Positions 1 through 7,119 are shown, numbered from the stretch's first letter. The stretch is 10,907 bases of DNA from Clostridiales bacterium (GCA_017612755.1 JAGAFH010000103.1:1-10907); one strand, 5' to 3'. The notes: a model not told the origin generated them from the sequence alone. Made by a program: numbers and translations.

Positions 1-266
1 AGTTTGCCGAGACTGCTTTTAAGCATGTAGGCATGGACATAGAGTGGCAGGGAGAAGGCATCGACGAAAAGGGTGTCGACAAGAACACAGGCAAGGTGGT
101 CGTATCCGTCAATCCCCAGTTCTTCCGCCCCGCAGAGGTAGATCTTCTTCTCGGAGATCCCGCAAAGGCAGAAAATAAGCTGGGCTGGACAAGAGAGATC
201 AGCTTCTCCGAGCTTGTTGAGAGAATGGTCAAAAACGACCTTGAGATCGTAAAAAGCGGGGTCTGA
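1..266 (+). CDS. gmd: GDP-mannose 4,6-dehydratase, C-terminal fragment
   Basis: This is the last 87 or so residues of a gene that begins before the window; the reading frame is open from base 3. The enzyme converts GDP-D-mannose to GDP-4-keto-6-deoxy-D-mannose in the cytoplasm, the shared precursor of GDP-D-rhamnose, GDP-L-fucose and related sugars. The visible part matches the Gmd C-terminus closely: a GxGxxEKGxD stretch, then VNPQFFRPAEVDLLLGDPAK (the family's FRPxEV...LLGDPxKA block), then KLGW and a terminal helix ending in NDLE. The N-terminal Rossmann fold and catalytic residues lie outside the window. The next gene starts two bases after the stop, so the two are almost certainly cotranscribed. 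Identity of the family is secure; activity cannot be judged from this fragment. Confidence 0.93.
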   Translation, partial: FAETAFKHVGMDIEWQGEGIDEKGVDKNTGKVVVSVNPQFFRPAEVDLLLGDPAKAENKLGWTREISFSELVERMVKNDLEIVKSGV

Positions 267-268
267 TC

Positions 269-1204
269 TTGGCACTTCAAGGTAAAAAAGCCCTCATAAT
301 AGGCATCTGCGGTTTTGCCGGATCGGCTCTGCGAAAGGAACTGACAGCTTCCGGCTATGACGTTTACGGCGTGGATATATTCTCCACGGACGACCGGGTC
401 ATACCTGCAGATATGCTGGATAAGCATACATGTGAGACCGTTATATCCGAAATGATCCCGGATATTATCTTCAATCTGGCAGGTCAGGCATCTCCCATCA
501 TCAGCTGGAAAGATATCGACCTGACCATGAAGCTCAATGTAAATCTTTCCGTTAACGTGGCGGAGGCAGTAAGAAAGTTTTGTCCTGAGACCAGGATGGT
601 CTTCATCGGATCTGCCAACCAGTACGACCTGAGAGTCTGGAAAGATGAGCTCATCGCCGAAGATGCCCCCGTATCAGACGATTCACCTTACTCCGTTTCA
701 AAGAATACCCAGGAGGCTCTCCTGAAGCTCCTTAAGGACAGATACGGTCTGGATATGGTATTTACCAGATCCTTTAACCATATAGGTCCCGGACAGAAGC
801 CGGGCTTTGTCATTACAGACTATGCCAAGAGGATAGCTGATCTGGAAACCGGAAGGATAGAGACCTTCGAATACGGAAACCTGGACTCCTGCAGGGACTT
901 CTCTGACGTAAGGGATGTAGCCAGAGCCTACAGGCTTTTGGGAGAACAGGGAAAGAGCGGCAGGATCTATAATGTAGGTTCCGGAAAGAGCTTTTACATA
1001 AGGGACCTGGTAGGTCATCTTATATCCTTGAGTAAGGATACAACAGAAAAGACCACCCTTCCCCCTAAGGCGCCGGAGGGTTCCCTGATCCCCTATAGGG
1101 CTGATATCTCATCCCTTAAGGAAGATACGGGCTTTGAGCCGCAGTATGACGTATATGAAACGATAGAAAGCGTACTGGAGGCATACCGCAGTAATTATGC
1201 TTAA
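269..1204 (+). CDS. rmd: GDP-4-keto-6-deoxy-D-mannose reductase (GDP-D-rhamnose synthesis)
   Basis: Extended short-chain dehydrogenase/reductase of 311 residues. It probably reduces the 4-keto group of the Gmd product to give GDP-D-rhamnose. The NAD(P)-binding GxxGxxG motif is at residues 12-18, an acidic residue ends the second strand (D36), and the catalytic YxxxK pair is Y141/K145. The block RSFNHIGPGQ followed by GNLDSCRDFSDVRDVARAY is characteristic of Rmd-type reductases. S115 sits where the catalytic Ser/Thr is expected, but the next two positions read Ala-Asn. The start is TTG at 269; a GGGG run lies 7 bases upstream and the Rossmann fold begins at once, so no later start works. It follows gmd by two bases and overlaps wzm by 8 bases. 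A GDP-6-deoxy-D-talose synthase is a close relative and cannot be excluded, since the stereochemistry of reduction is not readable from motifs. Confidence 0.85.
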   Translation: MALQGKKALIIGICGFAGSALRKELTASGYDVYGVDIFSTDDRVIPADMLDKHTCETVISEMIPDIIFNLAGQASPIISWKDIDLTMKLNVNLSVNVAEAVRKFCPETRMVFIGSANQYDLRVWKDELIAEDAPVSDDSPYSVSKNTQEALLKLLKDRYGLDMVFTRSFNHIGPGQKPGFVITDYAKRIADLETGRIETFEYGNLDSCRDFSDVRDVARAYRLLGEQGKSGRIYNVGSGKSFYIRDLVGHLISLSKDTTEKTTLPPKAPEGSLIPYRADISSLKEDTGFEPQYDVYETIESVLEAYRSNYA

Positions 1205-1976
1205 TGAGTTTAAAGAGATCTATAAATACCGTGAGATGATCTACAGCATGGTAAGGAAGGACCTGAGAGGCAGATATAAAGGATCTGTCCTGGGGTTCCT
1301 CTGGACTTTCATAAATCCCCTGCTGCAGCTTCTGGTCTACAATATGGTCTTTTCCATCATCCTCAGAAATGATATCGAAAAGTTCTATCTTTTCCTTTTT
1401 GTAGCCCTGATCCCCTGGATGTTCTTCTCCGCCTCCATCACCGGCGGATCCGTATCCATCATCTCCCAGAAGGATCTCATTAAGAAGATCTATTTCCCCA
1501 GGGAGATAATCCCCATATCTTATGTAACATCCTGTTTTGTAAATATGCTCCTGAGCTTTATCGTTGTCATAATCGTTGTCTTCGCTTCGGGAGTAAGACC
1601 TACAGTGGCGGGGATGATCCTTCTTCCCACCATAATGATAATTGAATATCTCCTGGCCCTGGGCATCGCCATGATAACTTCGGCCGTTACAGTATATTTC
1701 AGGGACTTGGAGCATATCCTGGGCATCATTTCCATGGCCTGGATGTATGCAACGCCCATCTGTTATCCCGAAAGTCTCTGTCCCGAAAAATACCGTTTCC
1801 TCTTCCACTTAAATCCCATGACTTCCATCGTGGAGGCCTACAGGGCTGTGCTCTACTACGGAACGGTACCGGACATGTCCACGCTTCTGGAGTCCGTAGT
1901 ACTGGGACTGGTATTTCTGACGGCGGGATGCATCGTCTTCGGTAATCTCAAGAAGCGTTTTGCGGAGGAACTGTGA
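1197..1976 (+). CDS. wzm: Polysaccharide ABC transporter permease
   Basis: Membrane subunit (259 aa, the usual family length) of an ABC-2 type exporter that moves a lipid-linked polysaccharide across the cytoplasmic membrane. The N-terminal amphipathic signature RKDLRGRYKGSxLGxLW is at residues 20-36. Six hydrophobic segments lie at about 33-56, 63-82, 105-131, 140-163, 172-190 and 232-250. The family blocks LIKKIYFPREIIP (94-106), YFRDLEHI (167-174) and LNPMTSIVEAYR (205-216) are all present. The start codon is inside the 3' end of the reductase gene (8-base overlap), with GGAGG about 15 bases upstream, a long spacing that suggests translational coupling. The partner ATPase follows at once. 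TagG (teichoic acid export) belongs to the same family, but the GDP-mannose-derived sugar genes point to a rhamnan or mannan type glycan. Confidence 0.93.
   Translation: MLNEFKEIYKYREMIYSMVRKDLRGRYKGSVLGFLWTFINPLLQLLVYNMVFSIILRNDIEKFYLFLFVALIPWMFFSASITGGSVSIISQKDLIKKIYFPREIIPISYVTSCFVNMLLSFIVVIIVVFASGVRPTVAGMILLPTIMIIEYLLALGIAMITSAVTVYFRDLEHILGIISMAWMYATPICYPESLCPEKYRFLFHLNPMTSIVEAYRAVLYYGTVPDMSTLLESVVLGLVFLTAGCIVFGNLKKRFAEEL
1964..1968 (+). promoter_or_regulatory. Ribosome binding site that sets the wzt start
   Basis: GGAGG lies 9 bases before the ATG at 1978. A longer reading frame opens with TTG at 1960, but that codon would sit upstream of this site and add only six residues (MRRNCD). 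The ATG at 1978 is therefore preferred. The site is inside the last codons of wzm, so the two subunits are probably translated in a coupled way. Confidence 0.75.
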
Positions 1977-1977
1977 T

Positions 1978-3243
1978 ATGGCAGAAAACGAAAATATCAA
2001 CAGCGAATATGCAATACGCGTTAAGAACGTAACAAAGCAGTTCAAGGTCTATTATGACAAGGGCTCCAGCCTTAAGGAGAGGATGATCTTCAGGGGCAGG
2101 AACAGGTATGAGAACAGAACTGTCCTGGACGGTATATCCCTTGATATCAGAAAAGGCGATGCCGTAGGACTCGTAGGCCATAACGGATGCGGAAAGAGTA
2201 CCCTTCTCAAGCTCATGACCAGGATCTTATATCCGGACAGCGGTGAGATAGAGGTGCAGGGCCGGGTATCATCCCTTATCGAGCTGGGAGCCGGTTTCCA
2301 TCCGGACATGAGCGGCAGGGAGAATATCTATACAAACGCCTCCATCTTCGGACTTTCCAAGAAGGAGATCGACAGCAGGCTGGACGATATCATCGCCTTC
2401 TCCGAGCTGGGAGAGTTTATCGATAACCCGGTAAGGACCTATTCCTCCGGAATGTATATGAGGCTTGCCTTCTCCGTAGCCATCAACGTGGATGCGGATG
2501 TGCTCCTTATCGACGAGATCTTGGCGGTTGGAGATGCCAACTTCCAGTCCAAGTGCTTTGCCAAGCTTCAGGAGATAAAGGCTAACGGAACTACTATCGT
2601 TATCGTATCCCACTCCCTTAAGCAGATCGAGCAGATCTGTAACAGATCTATCTGGATCCACGGAGGAAAGATCAGATCTGACGGAGTACCTAACGACGTC
2701 CATATGGATTATCTGGACTATATGAGCGAAGTCCGAAAGACAAATGCCCTTCTTTCCAGCATGACAGAAGAGCAGAAGGCTGCTTATGACAAGGAGAAGA
2801 AACTCCGCTGGGGTAACGGTGATGCTACTATCGAGACTGTTAAGGTCACTGATAAGCAGGGCAAGGAAGGAAACCTTTTCGAGGTAGGCGCCGAGATACA
2901 TTTCAGGGTGGGCTATAAGGTCAATAAGCCCATAGATGACGCAGTCTTCGGAATAGGCATCTTCAGGCCCGACGGCCTTAATGTCTACGGCACTAATACC
3001 AGGATCGACGGATTTAAGAGGTTCGATCTTAAGGAGGACGGATATTTTGACATCGTGCTCCCCAAGTACTCGCTCCTTCCTTCCAAATATATAGTGGGCT
3101 TTTCCATCGAGTACGGGGAGGGTATCCCTGTGGACTACTGGAAGACCGCCTGTGAGATAGAGACATTTACGAATATAAGCGATATCGGAACCATAAGGCT
3201 CGACCACGACTGGGGCTTTTCGGACGGTGAGATAAAGAAGTGA
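1978..3243 (+). CDS. wzt: Polysaccharide ABC transporter ATPase with C-terminal glycan-binding domain
   Basis: ATPase subunit (421 aa) that powers export through the adjacent Wzm. The nucleotide-binding domain fills residues 1 to about 245: Walker A GHNGCGKST (67-75), ABC signature YSSGM (155-159), Walker B VLLIDE (175-180) and switch histidine H212 in VSHS. Residues about 280-410 form a second domain (start WGNGDATI; FEVGAEIHFRVGYK; GIGIFRPDGLNVYGTN) that matches the Wzt C-terminal beta-sandwich. In E. coli O9a-type systems this domain recognises the modified non-reducing end of the finished chain and licenses export. Shorter TagH/Wzt proteins lack it, so a glycan-specific export step is likely here. 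An acid/lysine-rich linker with YDKEKKLRWG joins the domains. The stop is 16 bases before the next start. The family is certain; the recognised glycan end is unknown. Confidence 0.94.
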   Translation: MAENENINSEYAIRVKNVTKQFKVYYDKGSSLKERMIFRGRNRYENRTVLDGISLDIRKGDAVGLVGHNGCGKSTLLKLMTRILYPDSGEIEVQGRVSSLIELGAGFHPDMSGRENIYTNASIFGLSKKEIDSRLDDIIAFSELGEFIDNPVRTYSSGMYMRLAFSVAINVDADVLLIDEILAVGDANFQSKCFAKLQEIKANGTTIVIVSHSLKQIEQICNRSIWIHGGKIRSDGVPNDVHMDYLDYMSEVRKTNALLSSMTEEQKAAYDKEKKLRWGNGDATIETVKVTDKQGKEGNLFEVGAEIHFRVGYKVNKPIDDAVFGIGIFRPDGLNVYGTNTRIDGFKRFDLKEDGYFDIVLPKYSLLPSKYIVGFSIEYGEGIPVDYWKTACEIETFTNISDIGTIRLDHDWGFSDGEIKK

Positions 3244-3248
3244 CCCTT

Positions 3249-3253
3249 GGAGG
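3249..3253 (+). promoter_or_regulatory. Ribosome binding site for the first coiled-coil gene
   Basis: GGAGG stands 6 bases before the second ATG of an ATGATG pair (3260) and only 3 bases before the first (3257). The spacing favours initiation at 3260, removing one methionine. Confidence 0.65.
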
Positions 3254-3259
3254 CATATG

Positions 3260-3667
3260 ATGGATCAGATCAATGTTGAGAAGATAATGGAGAGCATAAG
3301 AGAAGAGATAAAGACTTCGGGAGCTGACAAGATCCCTCTGTCTTTTGATGACAGCAAGAACCATCTTCCTGCTTCGGAGGATCCTTCCGACAGGCTCTCT
3401 TCCGCCATCAAATATCTTTCCTATAACTATGAGGTCCAGCCCTATCAGATGCTGACGGGAAATCCGGTGAAGGTCTTTATCAAGAAGGTGTTCAGAAAGA
3501 TAGGAAGCTTTTTCTTTATCCCCATCGTGGGACAGCAGAATATCCTTAATTATCATTTCTTCCTGGTGTCTGAGGCTGTTGCCGACCAGAAAAACGAGAT
3601 CGAAGAGCTTAAGGGGATCCTTGATGATCTTAACGCCAAGATCGACAAGCTGGAGGGCAGGGCTTAA
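3260..3667 (+). CDS. Small coiled-coil protein A of a paralogous pair; polysaccharide-cluster accessory
   Basis: Protein of 135 residues with no catalytic motif I recognise. The N-terminus (VEKIMESIREEIK) is a charged helix. Block KIPLSFDD is at 24-31 and NYEVQPYQ at 56-63. A basic, very hydrophobic stretch at about 70-89 (VKVFIKKVFRKIGSFFF) could be a membrane-surface or shallowly inserted helix. IPIVGQQN (87-94) is followed by a coiled coil to the end, with heptad core positions L96, F100, V103, V107, Q110, I114, L117, L121, L124, I128, L131. From memory, a similar segment (lysine-rich helix, P-I-x-x-x-Q-N, coiled coil) occurs at the N-terminus of larger methyltransferases and glycosyltransferases in surface-polysaccharide clusters; here it stands alone. 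The gene is in the operon, 16 bases after wzt and 2 bases before its paralogue. A scaffolding, docking or chain-length role is inference only. Confidence 0.8.
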   Translation: MDQINVEKIMESIREEIKTSGADKIPLSFDDSKNHLPASEDPSDRLSSAIKYLSYNYEVQPYQMLTGNPVKVFIKKVFRKIGSFFFIPIVGQQNILNYHFFLVSEAVADQKNEIEELKGILDDLNAKIDKLEGRA

Positions 3668-3669
3668 AA

Positions 3670-4047
3670 ATGAGTACCGCCAGAGAAGACATAGCGGCCC
3701 TTATCCCGGATGCGGAAGGACTTAAAGGAAAGGTTACCATCCCTCTCGAGTTTGAGAAGATAAGCATGCTGGCAGGCGTGTCCGTTGACGATGCCCTGGA
3801 CGGCACCATGAGCAAGCTCCGGGAAAAACATGAGGTCATCCCCCAGTACAGGGACATAAAAGAAAAGACCGGGGGCATGATGTACGGCTTTTACATCAAC
3901 CCTGCAGTAAAGCACCAGAATCAGATAGATCAGGCTCTCTTTGAAGTATTCGAAGAGTTCGAGAAACTGGTGGAAGAGAAGAATCAGCTCCTGGATCAGA
4001 TCAATAAGGCTAAGACGAAACTCGAAAGGCTGGAGAAGGAAAGATGA
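3670..4047 (+). CDS. Small coiled-coil protein B, paralogue of the preceding gene
   Basis: Protein of 125 residues, soluble by composition, with no recognised enzyme motif. It repeats the layout of its upstream neighbour: TIPLEFEK at 23-30 (neighbour KIPLSFDD), KHEVIPQY at 53-60 (NYEVQPYQ) and NPAVKHQN at 77-84 (IPIVGQQN). A coiled coil then runs to the C-terminus with core positions I86, L90, V93, F97, L100, K104, L107, I111, A114, L118, L121. From the QN pair to the end both proteins have exactly the same length and heptad register. It lacks the basic hydrophobic helix of protein A, having a short GGMMYGFY segment instead. The start ATG follows the upstream stop by 2 bases; AGGG lies 7 bases before it. 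Its stop overlaps the next start as ATGA, so it is translationally coupled to the first glycosyltransferase. Function unknown; a heteromeric partner of protein A is plausible. Confidence 0.8.
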   Translation: MSTAREDIAALIPDAEGLKGKVTIPLEFEKISMLAGVSVDDALDGTMSKLREKHEVIPQYRDIKEKTGGMMYGFYINPAVKHQNQIDQALFEVFEEFEKLVEEKNQLLDQINKAKTKLERLEKER

Positions 4048-5114
4048 GGATCTTCCAGGTACTGACGACCCTTTCTTTCGGAGATGCGGTAAGTAATGAC
4101 TGTGTCGCCATAAAGGAGCTCCTTAAAAAGAACGGATATAAGACTGCCATCTATGCGGAGAATATCGGCAAGAAGGTGACTGATCCGGATGTTAAGCCCT
4201 ACAACAAGATGCCCAAGCTCAAAAAGGATGATGTGATCCTCTATCATCTTTCCACGGGAACGGCCCTTAACCTTAAGATAAAAGATCTGAACTGCAGAAA
4301 GTACATGATCTACCACAATACCACCCCTCCGGACTTTTTCGTACCCTACAGCGGTAAGCTGGCCAAGCTCTGTAATAACGGGATCGAAGAGACAAAGGCC
4401 CTGAAGGACACCTTCGACGGCGTCTTCTCTGTATCGGAGTTTAACGCCTCCCAGCTGCGGGATTTCGGATATACATGCGAGATGAAGATAAGGCCTATCC
4501 TTATCCCCTTCGATGATTATAAGAAGGAGCCCGATAAGGAGACGGCGGAGCAGATGAGATCTGATGACACAAAGAATATCCTCTTTGTGGGCAGGATCGC
4601 TCCCAACAAGAAGCAGGAGGATCTAATATCCCTACTTTATGCCTACAGGCAGATGTATAGCGACCCGGTAAGGCTCATCCTGGCAGGAAGCCCTTCCGGC
4701 ATGGAAAAATATATGGCAAGGCTCAAGTGCTATGCGGATTCCCTGGGCCTTAAGGATATAGTCTTTACGGGACAGATATCTTTTCCTAAGATCTTAGCTT
4801 ACTTAAGCACGGCCGACTGTTTCGTCTCCATGAGCGAACACGAGGGATTCTGCGTCCCCCTGGTGGAGGCCATGCAGTTTAATGTGCCCATACTGGCCTA
4901 TTCCTCAACGGCTATCCCGGAGACCTTAAACGGTACGGGTATCCTTATCGACAGCAAGGATCCTTCCTATGCTGCGGCCCACCTTCATGAGATATTAAAT
5001 AATGAAGACCTCAGGAAAAAGATAGTGGCGGAGCAGTCGGAAAGACTTAAGGATTTCTCATATGGGAATATATCGGAGCTGTTCCTTAAGCAGCTTAAGG
5101 AGTTTATAGGCTGA
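4044..5114 (+). CDS. GT4-family glycosyltransferase
   Basis: Retaining glycosyltransferase of the GT-B fold (356 aa), family GT4, acting at the cytoplasmic face of the membrane on the growing lipid-linked glycan. The N-terminal acceptor domain contains YHN (90-92) and FDGVFSVSEFNASQL (about 125-138). The donor domain opens with ILFVGRIAPNKKQEDL (179-194), and the EX7E nucleotide-sugar motif is E267-E275 in HEGFCVPLVEAM. Several such enzymes in rhamnan and mannan clusters use GDP-sugars; with gmd and rmd in the same operon, GDP-D-rhamnose or GDP-mannose is the likely donor, which is inference. The start overlaps the preceding stop by four bases (ATGA), with GGAG 8 bases upstream. The last base of its stop codon is the first base of the next start. 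Confidence 0.9.
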   Translation: MRIFQVLTTLSFGDAVSNDCVAIKELLKKNGYKTAIYAENIGKKVTDPDVKPYNKMPKLKKDDVILYHLSTGTALNLKIKDLNCRKYMIYHNTTPPDFFVPYSGKLAKLCNNGIEETKALKDTFDGVFSVSEFNASQLRDFGYTCEMKIRPILIPFDDYKKEPDKETAEQMRSDDTKNILFVGRIAPNKKQEDLISLLYAYRQMYSDPVRLILAGSPSGMEKYMARLKCYADSLGLKDIVFTGQISFPKILAYLSTADCFVSMSEHEGFCVPLVEAMQFNVPILAYSSTAIPETLNGTGILIDSKDPSYAAAHLHEILNNEDLRKKIVAEQSERLKDFSYGNISELFLKQLKEFIG

Positions 5115-6310
5115 TGAAGATCTGTTTTGTAGTCCAGAGATACGGTGAGGAAGTAAACGGCGGCGCCGAAGCCTATGCCAGGCAGGTGGCCGAGCATATG
5201 GTGAGCCTTTCAGGCCATGAGGTGGAGTGCGCCACCACCTGTGCCGTGGACTATATGACCTGGAAAAACGAATATCCTGCAGGCGACTTCGAATTAAACG
5301 GAGTCACTGTCCACAGGTTCCCCAACAGAAGACAGAGAGATCCGGAGAAGTTCTCAAAGCTTTGCGGCAAAGTCTTAAGTAACCCCGGAGGAGATAAAAA
5401 AGAGCAGGAAGACTGGATGAGGGATCAGGGCCCCGAGTGCCCGGAACTGGTATCCTGGGTAAGATCAAAGCATGACGATTTCGACTGCTTTATCTTTGTC
5501 TGCTACCTTTACTACACCACATATTTTGCTCTTCCGGAAGTGGCGGACAAGGCCATATTTATTCCTACGGCCCACGAGGAAGCTCCTATCCACCTTAATA
5601 TCTTTAAGGATATGTTCGATCTGCCGGCAGGCTTTTACTACAACACGGTGGAAGAAAAATACCTGACCCAGAAGCTCTTTCCCTCCTCTAAGGAAAAGCC
5701 CGATAACGACGGCAAGGGAGGAGTAGGAGTAGAGGTCCCGGAAAACGTGGACCCGGAAGCCTTCAGGGAGAAGTTCGGCATCAAAGGGGACTTCATGCTC
5801 TATGTGGGCAGGATCGACGAAAACAAGTGCTGCCCGGAGCTTTTCACATATTTTGAAGAGTACAAAAAGAGAGATCCTGATTCAGATCTCAAGCTGGTCC
5901 TTATGGGCAAGGAAGTCATTAAAGTTCCCAAAAGGGATGACATCATATCACTGGGTTTTGTCAGCGAGGAGGATAAGTTCTCCGGCATCAAAGCCGCAAC
6001 TTTCTTTATCCTTCCTTCCAAGTTTGAGAGCCTTTCCATAGTAGTACTGGAGTCCATGAAGATGGGGATACCCTGTCTTGTTTCCGGCGAGTGCGACGTC
6101 CTTAAGGGCCACTGCCTGAGAAGTAATGCGGGCCTTTACTATTCCGGCTACTATGAGTTTGAGGGATGTGTTAAGTACCTTCTTTCAAATCCCGGTATCA
6201 GGGAGAAGATGGGTGAAAACGGCATATCATATGTAGACAGGGATTATACCTGGCCCGAGCTCGTAAAGGGGTATGAGGAACTTATAAGGAAAGTTACGGG
6301 TATCAGCTGA
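5114..6310 (+). CDS. GT4-family glycosyltransferase
   Basis: Second GT4 enzyme of the operon (398 aa). The N-terminal domain opens with KICFVVQRYGEEVNGGAE, whose GGAE (16-19) lines the donor/acceptor cleft in this family, and contains a family-variable insertion around 85-110. The donor domain begins FMLYVGRIDENKC (227-239); the EX7E pair is E305/E313 in ESLSIVVLE, where a Ser replaces the more usual Gly after the first Glu. A glycine-rich turn (GKGGVGVEVP) marks the interdomain linker at about 200-209. It starts in a TGATG junction with the previous gene and has AAGGAG about 11 bases upstream. Its stop shares an 8-base palindrome with the stop of the convergent HAD gene. Donor and linkage cannot be read from sequence; GDP-D-rhamnose or GDP-mannose are likely. 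Confidence 0.9.
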   Translation: MKICFVVQRYGEEVNGGAEAYARQVAEHMVSLSGHEVECATTCAVDYMTWKNEYPAGDFELNGVTVHRFPNRRQRDPEKFSKLCGKVLSNPGGDKKEQEDWMRDQGPECPELVSWVRSKHDDFDCFIFVCYLYYTTYFALPEVADKAIFIPTAHEEAPIHLNIFKDMFDLPAGFYYNTVEEKYLTQKLFPSSKEKPDNDGKGGVGVEVPENVDPEAFREKFGIKGDFMLYVGRIDENKCCPELFTYFEEYKKRDPDSDLKLVLMGKEVIKVPKRDDIISLGFVSEEDKFSGIKAATFFILPSKFESLSIVVLESMKMGIPCLVSGECDVLKGHCLRSNAGLYYSGYYEFEGCVKYLLSNPGIREKMGENGISYVDRDYTWPELVKGYEELIRKVTGIS

Positions 6311-7112
6311 CCTTCGGCAGGATAAACTTGAAGACTGCTTTTGCAAATCCGTCATCTTCACAGTTGGAAGTAATATAGGCTGCATGTGTAAAGAGCCTTT
6401 CGTCGCTGTTTCCCATGGCGATACCGTATCCGGCATCTTTTATCATGGACAGATCGTTTTCCCCGTCTCCCAGAGAGAAGGTCATATCTTTCGGGATACC
6501 CAGCATATCAGCCAGCATGAGAAGACCTTTCCCTTTTGTATTACCCTCCTTCATTACGTCGAAGTAGGTATAGGCAGAGCTTACCAGTTCCAGACCCTCC
6601 ATGGACCGGAGGAAAGCTTCGGTTTCCTGATCGGGAGATATAAGAAGGAATTTGTTCACGGAAGGGATATGGCTGTTTATGTCAAAGTCGAAGACGGGAG
6701 CCTTAAGATCCTCCGGGATGTTTTCGTTATATTTGGTGAAAAAGGGCCTTCTGGTGCTTCCCGGAAGGAAGAATATCCCTTCGGGGCTGTAGGCAGTGGC
6801 ATCCGTATTCTTTTCGATGAAAAAGGAAGAGAGCTCCTTAACGGTATTCTGATCCATAAGGGAAGAGTAGACTTCTTTTCTAGCAACAGGATCAAAAAGG
6901 GACGCGCCGTTACTGGTGATCAGGGGGACTTTTATATCCAGATCCCTTGCGAAGGTGCCGCTGGCGAAGGAACTCCTGCCGGTGGCAAGGGTCAGGGCGC
7001 CTCCCGCCTCATGAATAGCGCGGACTGCCCTTAAATTTTCGGAAGATATGGGCATACCGGTAACTAAAAGTGTATAATCCATATCTGTTGCAACAAGAAA
7101 TCTGTAACCCAT
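6303..7112 (-). CDS. Cof-type HAD-superfamily phosphatase
   Basis: Predicted phosphohydrolase of 269 residues, haloacid dehalogenase superfamily with a C2-type cap (Cof/IIB subfamily). Motif I is DMDYTLL with nucleophile D10 and acid/base D12, motif II is T44 in LATGR, motif III is the lysine K193 in NTKGKGL, and motif IV is GDGENDLSM (215-223). The cap lies between about residues 83 and 185. It probably dephosphorylates a sugar phosphate or another small phosphorylated metabolite in the cytoplasm; substrate unknown. It is read against the rest of the cluster: convergent with the GT4 gene (8-base stop overlap) and divergent from manC. I chose ATG 7112 because MGYRFLVATDMD is a normal family start; an in-frame TTG at 7151 would add 13 residues and invade the manC promoter. 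No ribosome binding site precedes either start. It may be a metabolic gene caught in the cluster rather than part of glycan assembly. Confidence 0.9.
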   Translation of the reverse strand: MGYRFLVATDMDYTLLVTGMPISSENLRAVRAIHEAGGALTLATGRSSFASGTFARDLDIKVPLITSNGASLFDPVARKEVYSSLMDQNTVKELSSFFIEKNTDATAYSPEGIFFLPGSTRRPFFTKYNENIPEDLKAPVFDFDINSHIPSVNKFLLISPDQETEAFLRSMEGLELVSSAYTYFDVMKEGNTKGKGLLMLADMLGIPKDMTFSLGDGENDLSMIKDAGYGIAMGNSDERLFTHAAYITSNCEDDGFAKAVFKFILPKVS

Positions 7113-7119
7113 GGGAACG

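Noticed and set aside
1116..1808. 230-codon open frame opposite wzm
   Set aside because: It overlaps the end of rmd and most of a clear permease; its acidic, Asp/Gly/Tyr-rich product is the mirror of a hydrophobic protein.
2269..3207. 312-codon open frame on the minus strand opposite wzt
   Set aside because: It lies codon-on-codon opposite a gene with complete ABC ATPase motifs, encodes no recognisable domain, has no promoter or ribosome binding site of note, and is explained by scarcity of TTA/CTA/TCA in the sense gene.
6384..7034. 216-codon plus-strand open frame across the HAD region
   Set aside because: The minus-strand reading carries all four HAD motifs; the plus-strand product shows no family motif and is in the codon-opposed phase.
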